From Candidatus Faecalibacterium gallistercoris (GTDB taxonomy: Bacteria; Bacillota; Clostridia; Oscillospirales; Ruminococcaceae): a stretch of 39,797 nucleotides of DNA. Both the position numbers and the translations under genes were made by a program. The DNA lies in NCBI GenBank assembly GCA_019116585.1, contig DXBJ01000055.1, forward strand, positions 1-39,797, given 5' to 3'. Positions 33,017 to 38,868 of this stretch are shown one piece after another; position 1 is the first letter of the stretch, and the number at the start of each line of letters is the position of its first letter. The notes beneath the pieces are model-generated. The model ran no database searches, was not told the DNA's origin, and saw nothing but the letters and a program-made list of their open reading frames with translations.

Positions 33017-33134
33017 CCGCCAGGAAAAGGCCCCCATCCCCCCGCGCAGCTGCGGGGCAGGGGAGCCTTGGCGGCAATTCAGGCCCCGCCGGCCTGAACG
33101 ACCGGGATGTTTTGGCGTAACGCCGCGGCGTTAC
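33017..33134 (+). repeat. Three consecutive intercistronic hairpins
   Basis: CCGCCA/TGGCGG arms (33017-33022 with 33069-33074) enclosing a GC-rich inner stem; TTCAGGCC/GGCCTGAA (33078-33085 with 33091-33098); GTAACGCC/GGCGTTAC (33117-33124 with 33127-33134). None is followed by a T run, so they look like mRNA processing or stability elements rather than terminators. Confidence 0.65.
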
Positions 33135-33169
33135 CCGCAAATAAACAGCAAAGAAAAGGAGAACCTACC

Positions 33170-34078
33170 ATGAAGGCAGTCGAAATCAAAGGCATCATCC
33201 CCCCGATCATCACCCCGATGAACGACGACGAGTCCATCAACGTGGCCGAGCTGCGGGCCCAGGTCAACCGCCAGATCGAGGGCGGCGTCCACGCCATTTT
33301 CTGCTTTGGCACCAACGGTGAGGGCTACATCCTGAACGGCAAGGAGAAGGAGCTGGTCCTGCGCACCGTCATCGAAGAGTGCAACGGCCGCGTCCCCGTC
33401 TATGCCGGCACCGGCTGCATCTCCACCAAAGAGACCATCGAGCAGAGCAAGATGGCCCAGGCCCTGGGCGCGGACGTGCTGTCCATCATCACCCCCAGCT
33501 TTGCCGCCGCCAGCCAGAACGAGCTGTACGAGCACTACAAGGCCGTGGCCGAGGCGGTGGATATGCCCATCGTCCTGTACAACATCCCCGCCCGCACCGG
33601 CAACGCCCTGGCCCCCGCCACCGTGGCCCGGCTGGCCCAGATCGACAACATCGTGGGCGCCAAGGACTCTTCGGGCAACTTCACCAACATCCTGGCCTAC
33701 ATCGACGCGGGCAAGAGCAAGAAGAACGGCACCTTCTCCACCCTGTCCGGCAACGACCAGCTCATCATCTGGAACCTGCTGGCCGGCGGCACCGGCGGCA
33801 TCGCCGGCTGCGCCAACGTCTATCCCCATGTGATGGCCTCCATCTACAACCTGTTCATGGAGGGCAAGATCGAGGAGGCCAAAGCGGCCAACGCCAGCAT
33901 CGCTTCCTTCCGCGCCTGCTTCAAGTACGGCAACCCCAACACCATCGTCAAGACGGCCGTGGCCATGCTGGGCTACAACGTGGGCAAGTGCCGCGCCCCC
34001 TTCAACCAGGTGCCGGAGGAAGGCATCAAGGCCCTGGAGAAGGTGCTGAAGGAGAACGCTGACAAGGGGATGTGCTGA
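33170..34078 (+). CDS. DapA-family (dihydrodipicolinate synthase / N-acetylneuraminate lyase superfamily) aldolase
   Basis: A 302-residue TIM-barrel class I aldolase. The Schiff-base lysine is K165 in IVGAKDSSGN, and Tyr137 lies in VLYNIPARTG; the substrate loop is GTNGEGY instead of the GTTGE of true DapA. Together with its cluster this points to cleavage or dehydration of a 2-keto sugar acid rather than lysine biosynthesis. Reactions of close family members include 4-hydroxy-2-oxoglutarate, 2-keto-3-deoxy sugar acid and sialic acid cleavage. ATG 33170 has AAAAGGAGA upstream. It lies between the alcohol dehydrogenase and PdxA2-like genes on the same strand. Confidence 0.88.
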   Translation: MKAVEIKGIIPPIITPMNDDESINVAELRAQVNRQIEGGVHAIFCFGTNGEGYILNGKEKELVLRTVIEECNGRVPVYAGTGCISTKETIEQSKMAQALGADVLSIITPSFAAASQNELYEHYKAVAEAVDMPIVLYNIPARTGNALAPATVARLAQIDNIVGAKDSSGNFTNILAYIDAGKSKKNGTFSTLSGNDQLIIWNLLAGGTGGIAGCANVYPHVMASIYNLFMEGKIEEAKAANASIASFRACFKYGNPNTIVKTAVAMLGYNVGKCRAPFNQVPEEGIKALEKVLKENADKGMC

Positions 34079-34161
34079 GCCCCTCTCGGCCGGCCCTCCG
34101 CACACCGGGAGGGAGAGGGCCCAAAGCAGACGTTTCTCAGAACAAGAGGAGGGTTTTATCT

Positions 34162-35235
34162 ATGAATCGACCCATTGTTGGCATCACCATGGGCGACCCG
34201 GCCGGCAACGGCCCCGAGATCACCGTCAAGGCGCTGGCCCACGGGGATATTTACGACCGCTGCCGCCCCATCGTGGTGGGCGACGCCAAAATGCTGGAGC
34301 AGGCCAAAGGCTTTGTGGGCCGGCCGGACATCCAGATCCACCGCTGTGAAAAGGTGTCCGACGCCCTGTTCACCCCCGGCACCATCGACGTGCTGCACAT
34401 GGAGCTGATCCCCGATGCAGCCGCCTTTGAGCTGGGCAAGGTGAGCGTGGCGGGAGGCAACGCGGCGTTCCAGTGCGTCAAAAAGGTGATCGAGCTGGCC
34501 ATGGCCGGCGAGGTGGACGCCACCTGCACCAACGCCCTGAACAAAGAGGCCATGAACAAGGCCCTGGAGGCGGACGGCGGCGCCCACTCGGACGGGTACA
34601 CCCATTTCGACGGCCACACCGAGATCTACGCCACCTACACCCACACCAAAAAGTACACCATGATGCTGGCCCACCACGACCTGCGGGTGGTCCATGTGTC
34701 CACCCACTGCTCCCTGCGGGAGGCCTGCGACCGGGTCAAAAAGGCCCGGGTGCTGGAGGTGATCGAGATCGCCCACCAGGCCTGCAAGGACATGGGCATC
34801 GCCCAGCCCCGGGTGGCGGTGGCCGGCCTGAACCCCCACTGCGGCGAGAACGGCCTGTTCGGCACCGAGGAGATCCAGGAGATCAAGCCCGCCATCGAGG
34901 CGGCCCGGGCCGAGGGGATCGACGCCATCGGTCCCATCCCCCCGGACAGCGTGTTCAGCGAGGCGCTGGGCGGCTGGTACGACATCGTAGTCTGCATGTA
35001 CCACGACCAGGGGCACATCCCCCTCAAGACGGTGGGCTTTGTCTACGACCGCGAAAAGCAGGCGTGGAAGGCCGTGGAGGGCGTCAACGTCACCCTGGGC
35101 CTGCCCATCATCCGCACCAGTGTGGATCACGGCACCGGCTTTGCCCTGGCCGGCAAGGGCACCAGCAACGAGCTGAGCCTGGTGAACGCCATCGACTACG
35201 CAATCCGGATGGCCAACGGCCGCAAAAAAGCATAA
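34162..35235 (+). CDS. PdxA2-like 4-phospho-acid-sugar dehydrogenase
   Basis: A 357-residue PdxA-family NAD-dependent dehydrogenase. The N-terminus GITMGDPAGNGPEI is diagnostic; metal-binding histidines fit H152 (FDGHTEIYA), H182 (VSTHCSL) and H281 (YHDQGHIPLK). PdxA proper acts in vitamin B6 synthesis, but PdxA2 paralogues next to DUF1537 kinases oxidatively decarboxylate threonate or erythronate 4-phosphate to dihydroxyacetone phosphate and CO2. The kinase at 29332 in the same unit makes the PdxA2 role more likely. An AAGAGGAGG site precedes ATG 34162. The unit ends at a terminator at 35262. Confidence 0.9.
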   Translation: MNRPIVGITMGDPAGNGPEITVKALAHGDIYDRCRPIVVGDAKMLEQAKGFVGRPDIQIHRCEKVSDALFTPGTIDVLHMELIPDAAAFELGKVSVAGGNAAFQCVKKVIELAMAGEVDATCTNALNKEAMNKALEADGGAHSDGYTHFDGHTEIYATYTHTKKYTMMLAHHDLRVVHVSTHCSLREACDRVKKARVLEVIEIAHQACKDMGIAQPRVAVAGLNPHCGENGLFGTEEIQEIKPAIEAARAEGIDAIGPIPPDSVFSEALGGWYDIVVCMYHDQGHIPLKTVGFVYDREKQAWKAVEGVNVTLGLPIIRTSVDHGTGFALAGKGTSNELSLVNAIDYAIRMANGRKKA

Positions 35236-35261
35236 ATTTCCGGTCTGCCATCGGGGCCGGT

Positions 35262-35291
35262 GGGCGGAGCTTTCATGCTCCGCCCTTTTTT
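35262..35291 (+). terminator. Intrinsic terminator ending the acid-sugar operon
   Basis: GGGCGGAGC (35262-35270) pairs with GCTCCGCCC (35277-35285), followed by a six-T run. Confidence 0.88.
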
Positions 35292-35346
35292 GCTGCCTAT
35301 TGCAGAACGGAACGAATGCAGGGCCGGGCCGGGGGAGGAGGCTCGT

Positions 35347-35381
35347 TTGCCGCAACGAACCAAAACGTTCTACAATAGAAC
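35347..35381 (+). promoter_or_regulatory. Candidate distal promoter with palindromic -10
   Basis: TTGCCG (35347-35352), 18-nt spacer, TACAAT (35371-35376). The -10 is the centre of the perfect palindrome GTTC-TACAAT-AGAAC (35367-35381), arranged exactly like the one at the regulator promoter. Confidence 0.45.
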
Positions 35382-35405
35382 AAAAAAGCGGGCAAAAGGC
35401 ACAAA

Positions 35406-35422
35406 TGTTTCAAAAAGTGACA
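35406..35422. promoter_or_regulatory. TGT-N11-ACA element, site 2
   Basis: TGTTTCAAAAAGTGACAAA matches site 1 (29161) at 15 of 19 positions. Its centre is 104 nt before the TATAAT at 35518, nearly the same spacing as site 1. It is part of the 373-nt gene-free stretch 35236-35608, which otherwise holds the terminator and the two promoters. Confidence 0.55.
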
Positions 35423-35494
35423 AAAGGCGGGACGTAAAATTTGAACAAAATGGGATTCTGTTCCCGGCTGAAACGCATTTTGCGCCGCCGTTGG

Positions 35495-35523
35495 TTGAGC
35501 GGCCCGGCCGATTCGGATATAAT
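35495..35523 (+). promoter_or_regulatory. Promoter of the permease-VOC unit
   Basis: TTGAGC (35495-35500), a 17-nt spacer and a perfect TATAAT (35518-35523), 85 nt before the permease ATG. Confidence 0.7.
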
Positions 35524-35608
35524 TTAGACACAAAGATCAAACCGAACTGTGCAGGATGCCGAAACCTGCATGTGCGGAAGAGGGTTTGAAAAAAGGAGGT
35601 CCATCTAC

Positions 35609-36883
35609 ATGACAACACCCATGATCATTGCCCTGGCTGTGACTGTCTTCATGATCGTCCTGATCATGATGGACAAGCTGCCCTTTGGCGCGCCGCCGCT
35701 GCTGGCCCTGCTGCTGCTGGTCGTCTTTGGCGTGACCGACATCAAGACGGCGTTCGGCGGCTTCTCCAACTCCACCATCGTGATGCTCGCATCCTTCATG
35801 GCGATCATCGCAGCCCTGCAAAAAACCAGCTTTATCGTCAAATTCAAGGACGCCATGTTCAAAATGGCAAGCAAAGGCGGTTTCCTGGCCTATGTGCTGC
35901 TGATCCTCATCGTCATGCTGGGGTGCAGCCTGTTCGGCACCGGCTCCACCGCTTACTACGTCCTGGTCATCGGCCTGCTGTCCAACCTGCCGTACAGCAA
36001 GAGCCTGCCCCCCTCCAAGGTGCTGATGCCTGCGGGCTTTGCGGCCAACCACCCGCTGCTGCCCTTCAACACCGCGCTGCAGTATGGCATCGTCATCGCG
36101 GTGCTGCAGAGCGCCGGCGCATCCTCGGAGGTCAACCTGGTCAAGTTCTCCTTCGTCAACCTGGCTTTGTCCCTGGGCTTCCTGGCATGGTGCCTGCTGG
36201 CCTACAAGCTGATGCCCGACCACCCCATCGCCGCCGCCCAGGAGACGGCTGCGGACAACCATGAAGTCACCCTGACCAAGCAGAAAGAGATCATCACCTA
36301 CATCTGCTTTGTGGTGGCCGTGATCGGCATGATCCTGCAGAGCAACATCGGCGACGCCGGCTACGCCATCACCGGCCTGGCGGTGGCCGCCCTGCTGATC
36401 TTCGGCATCATGGATTTCAACGAGATCCGCAACGCCATCAGCGCCCCCATCATCCTGATGTCTGCCGGCGTCATCGGCATCGCCGACGCTTTGGGCAGCA
36501 CCGGTCTGACCAACCTGGTGGGCGAGACGGTCGCCGGCATGCTGGGCGACAACGTCAACCCCTTCGTCCTGATCTTCGTGTTCTGCATCCTGACCAGTGT
36601 CCTGGCCACCCTGACCGGTTCCACCATCGGCACGGTCTACGTCTTTGCCCCCATGGCCATCGCCACCTGCATGAACCTGGGCCTTGACCCCACTGCGGCG
36701 GCCGCCGCCATCGTCATCTCGGGCTGGTGCGGACACTTCCTGCCCATCGACGGCATGCCCGCCATGATCATGGGCGCCGGCGACTACAAGATCGGCGAGT
36801 TCTGGAAGTTTACCATCCCGCAGTACTTCATCCGCCTGCTGGCCCTGACTGCCGGCGCGGTCCTGATCTTCCCCATGCGGTGA
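35609..36883 (+). CDS. SLC13/CitMHS-type (ion transporter superfamily) permease
   Basis: A 424-residue membrane protein with about 11 hydrophobic helices. The repeat GFSNSTIVMLASFMAI near residues 50-65 and FGTGSTAYYVLVIGLL resemble the helical-hairpin NST-type signatures of the divalent anion:sodium symporter (SLC13/DASS) and related CitMHS groups; a second ATLTGSTIGTVYVFAP region follows in the C-terminal half. Such carriers import carboxylates. Its location and shared upstream element suggest that it takes up the sugar acid degraded by the upstream operon (inference). ATG 35609 has AAAAAGGAGG; in-frame upstream codons lack a site. Confidence 0.85.
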   Translation: MTTPMIIALAVTVFMIVLIMMDKLPFGAPPLLALLLLVVFGVTDIKTAFGGFSNSTIVMLASFMAIIAALQKTSFIVKFKDAMFKMASKGGFLAYVLLILIVMLGCSLFGTGSTAYYVLVIGLLSNLPYSKSLPPSKVLMPAGFAANHPLLPFNTALQYGIVIAVLQSAGASSEVNLVKFSFVNLALSLGFLAWCLLAYKLMPDHPIAAAQETAADNHEVTLTKQKEIITYICFVVAVIGMILQSNIGDAGYAITGLAVAALLIFGIMDFNEIRNAISAPIILMSAGVIGIADALGSTGLTNLVGETVAGMLGDNVNPFVLIFVFCILTSVLATLTGSTIGTVYVFAPMAIATCMNLGLDPTAAAAAIVISGWCGHFLPIDGMPAMIMGAGDYKIGEFWKFTIPQYFIRLLALTAGAVLIFPMR

Positions 36884-36919
36884 CGAGCCGCCTGCGGGAA
36901 CCGAAAAAGGAGAAACGTT

Positions 36920-37267
36920 ATGGCCTGCAAATTTGAACTGGAACACATCGGCATCAACACCCCGAACGCAGAGGAGGCCGCGCGGCTGGCCCAGCTGCTG
37001 AGCATGATGTTCAACCTGGAGCCCCGCCACGGCCAGAAGTCCGAGTTCGGCGGCGCCTACTTTGAGTGCATGAAGGCGCCTTTCCTGGGCAGCAGCGGCC
37101 ACATCGCCATGCGGACCCCCGACCTGACCGCCGCCGTGGCCGAGCTGAAGGAGAAGGGATTCTCCTTCAACATGGACACCGCCGCCTACTTCGACGACGG
37201 CCGGCTGAAGAACGTCTACCTCGACGGGGAATACGGCGGCTTCGCCATCCACATCATGGAAAAATGA
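36920..37267 (+). CDS. Stand-alone VOC (glyoxalase-fold) domain protein
   Basis: A 115-residue single VOC domain. It begins FELEHIGINTPNAEEAARLA and ends GGFAIHIMEK. From memory this pattern resembles the C-terminal VOC domain attached to clostridial KDPG/KHG aldolases, but here it is encoded alone. His-9-type and Glu residues typical of the metal site (EHIG, GHIAM, terminal AIHIME) are visible. It lies 36 nt after the permease gene, co-oriented, with AAAAGGAG before the ATG. It may act on a keto-acid intermediate or assist the aldolase in trans; its function is unproven. Confidence 0.82.
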   Translation: MACKFELEHIGINTPNAEEAARLAQLLSMMFNLEPRHGQKSEFGGAYFECMKAPFLGSSGHIAMRTPDLTAAVAELKEKGFSFNMDTAAYFDDGRLKNVYLDGEYGGFAIHIMEK

Positions 37268-37342
37268 GCGTCCTCTCCCGGCGCAGGGCCTTGCAGCCCT
37301 GGGCCAGCAACGAAAAATCCCCCTCAGATCCCTATCCCTGAA

Positions 37343-37376
37343 GCAAAAGCCGGAGGCAAATGCCTCCGGCTTTTGC
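37343..37376. terminator. Terminator after the VOC gene
   Basis: A 16-bp perfect stem (37343-37358 with 37361-37376) containing AAAA and TTTT tracts near its ends; usable in both directions. Confidence 0.8.
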
Positions 37377-37450
37377 TGTTGCGCCGCAGCTGCGCCCGGA
37401 TCGTCCAGGGCACCATGGGCAGACAGGGAGTATAAATCGCACAGCAAAAG

Positions 37451-37493
37451 GCCCCCGCCCTGCCAGTTGGACCCTGGCAGGGCGGGGGCTTTT
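37451..37493. terminator. Second terminator, facing the attachment site
   Basis: A 16-bp perfect GC stem (37451-37466 with 37474-37489) followed by TTTT and preceded by AAAA. On the minus strand it lies about 95 nt beyond the tRNA/tmRNA-like 3' end, so it may be the native terminator of that RNA gene. Confidence 0.75.
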
Positions 37494-37586
37494 CTCGTTT
37501 ACCCCTCGTCGGGGAGGGGGAGCGCCAAGACGAATAGAGAGCCGACCATATAAATGGCAGGCACAGGAGTTCGTTTAACGCTTGTC
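37494..37586. other. Gene-free stretch between terminator and attachment core
   Basis: No gene seen. It would be the 3' flank of the RNA gene whose end is at 37587. Together with the following 330 nt it forms the 670-nt gene-free zone 37268-37937. Confidence 0.4.
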
Positions 37587-37609
37587 TGGTGGAGGCGATG
37601 GGAGTCGAA
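37587..37609 (-). other. tRNA/tmRNA 3'-end fragment: attachment-site core of an integrative element
   Basis: On the minus strand it reads TTCGACT (T-loop), CCCAT (T-stem), CGCCTCC (acceptor), A, CCA: exactly the last 23 nt of a tRNA or tmRNA. The body of the RNA does not follow; the sequence to the right is AT-rich element DNA. Integrases commonly target such 3' ends, and the ACTCCC...CTCCACCA form is typical of tmRNA. This marks the left junction of the element; the intact RNA gene is expected at the far end. Confidence 0.7.
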
Positions 37610-37937
37610 GCATTTTCTAAAATTCAAGAGATAATAAACTGATTTGTTATCGCAAAATTTAATACTTAAAAGCTGAGCCAAAACCGGTGAAAAACCACAT
37701 GATGGACCCTGAAAAAGAAAAAGTGCGGTCAAAAGTGCGGTCAACTTTCACCGGCTTTTTTTCGACAAATTTAAGAAATCAGACCATTTTAGTGTGGAAA
37801 ATGTGGTAACCCATAGCACTACCGTTCCTGTAAGTCAAGAAAAGCTGTTGTGATATTTCACAAAACAGTGAGTGTCTATTCATCAAATTAAATCTTGTAC
37901 AGTTACCGCTTTCTAGCTGATGAAAGAGGAGGCCTCT
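37610..37937 (+). other. Element left-end noncoding region
   Basis: AT-rich, with no convincing gene. It holds an exact 12-bp tandem duplication (AAGTGCGGTCAA at 37721-37732 and 37733-37744) and arms CCGGTGAAA and TTTCACCGG about 60 nt apart, the right one followed by CTTTTTTT, which resembles a terminator with a large loop. The 12-mers may be integrase arm sites or a remnant of a coding end. Confidence 0.45.
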
Positions 37938-38816
37938 ATGACTGACTATTTTTACGGCGGACAAGCCGACCTGTTTTCATTCTATCGGTTACCCAAAGCG
38001 CTCTTTGTAGATCCCAGGTTCCGCGGCATTTCTGCGGAGTCAAAAATCCTGTATGGCCTCTTATTGGATCGGATGGGGCTTTCAGTCAAGAATGGCTGGA
38101 CGGATGATACCGGCCGGGTATACATCATCTTCACGACAGAAGAGATCATGGAAGCGCTCTACTGTGCGGACAACAAGGCCACCAAGCTCATGAAGGAGCT
38201 GGAAAGCTGTGGCCTGATCGAACGCAAACGCCGGGGCCTTGGAAAACCCAGCCTGATCTATGTGAAAAACTTTATCTCTGAATCGTCAGAACCACGAATC
38301 CAGAATCGTGAAAATCACGATTCTGGAACCGTGAAAAACGCGACTCTTGAATCGCTAAAATCACGAGGAATTAAGAATAATCAAAACAATACTGACCTGA
38401 GTGAGACTGATCCTTTCCTTTCGGGCGTGGCCGCCGGAACGGAAACCGAAGGGAAAGATGACCGCACCCTGCATCAGGAATATTTTTTCCGGCAGTTCAG
38501 ATTCGATGCTCTGATTGCAAGCTATCCCGACGATGAGGATATGCTGCGGGAAATGTTGGAACTACTGGTGGATACCGTGTGCAGCAAGCGCCGCTTCATC
38601 CGCATTGCGGGCGACGATAAGCCCGCCGAGGTGGTGAAGGCCCAGCTCATGAAACTGAACGGCGACCATCTGCGGTTTGTCCTCATGTGCCTCAAAGAGA
38701 ACACCACTCAGGTGCGGAATATGCGGCAGTATCTGTTGGCGACCCTCTACAACGCTCCCATGACCATGCACAGTTCCTATGCTGCCCGGGTACAGCATGA
38801 TTTCAAAACAGGATAA
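37938..38816 (+). CDS. RepA_N-family replication initiator
   Basis: A 292-residue replication initiator. The N-terminal RepA_N domain is clear (FYRLPKALFVDPRFRGIS, followed by AESKILYGLLLDRMGLS and GWTDDTGRVYIIFTTEEI), a winged-helix DNA-binding domain of about 105 residues. A polar linker (about 112-170) has four 23-bp iterons in its DNA, and a helical C-terminal domain follows. RepA_N plasmids carry their origin inside the rep gene, which fits. ATG 37938 is preceded by AGAGGAGG; an upstream in-frame ATG (37920) lacks a site. A terminator follows the gene. Confidence 0.92.
   Translation: MTDYFYGGQADLFSFYRLPKALFVDPRFRGISAESKILYGLLLDRMGLSVKNGWTDDTGRVYIIFTTEEIMEALYCADNKATKLMKELESCGLIERKRRGLGKPSLIYVKNFISESSEPRIQNRENHDSGTVKNATLESLKSRGIKNNQNNTDLSETDPFLSGVAAGTETEGKDDRTLHQEYFFRQFRFDALIASYPDDEDMLREMLELLVDTVCSKRRFIRIAGDDKPAEVVKAQLMKLNGDHLRFVLMCLKENTTQVRNMRQYLLATLYNAPMTMHSSYAARVQHDFKTG
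38280..38371 (+). repeat. Four 23-bp iterons within the rep gene (candidate replication origin)
   Basis: Units start at 38280, 38303, 38326 and 38349 with consensus GAATCGTGAAAATCACGA (first 18 of 23). Unit 2 is itself a palindrome: CCAGAATCGTG-AAAAT-CACGATTCTGG arms at about 38301-38311 and 38317-38327. A 23-bp period is not a multiple of three, so the repeat is conserved at DNA rather than protein level. A weaker fifth match lies at 38257-38279. Confidence 0.8.
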
Positions 38817-38822
38817 AATTTT

Positions 38823-38848
38823 GGCCCAGAGGTTTCTCTGGGCCTTTT
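38823..38848 (+). terminator. Intrinsic terminator between rep and parB
   Basis: GGCCCAGAG (38823-38831), loop GTTT, CTCTGGGCC (38836-38844), then TTTTCTGTT. It lies only 7 nt before the parB Shine-Dalgarno sequence, so it may tune read-through from rep to parB. Confidence 0.7.
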
Positions 38849-38854
38849 CTGTTG

Positions 38855-38863
38855 GGAGGTGAT
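38855..38863 (+). promoter_or_regulatory. Strong ribosome binding site that fixes the parB start
   Basis: GGAGGTGAT is complementary to the 16S rRNA 3' end. Two in-frame stops (38860 and 38863) rule out any earlier start in the ParB frame, so initiation must be at 38866 or later; ATT 38869 is at the best distance. Confidence 0.65.
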
Positions 38864-38868
38864 GAATC

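Noticed and set aside
33017-33074. The GC-rich hairpin after the alcohol dehydrogenase gene as a terminator
   Set aside because: No T run follows, and the next genes belong to the same pathway without a clear new promoter.
37377-37450. A possible small RNA between two tandem terminators (TATAAA near 37431)
   Set aside because: No -35 box at a suitable distance, and the predicted RNA would be terminated almost at once.
37499-37744. An 81-codon minus-strand frame across the attachment site
   Set aside because: It crosses the RNA 3' end and element junction, and has no ribosome binding site or recognisable sequence.
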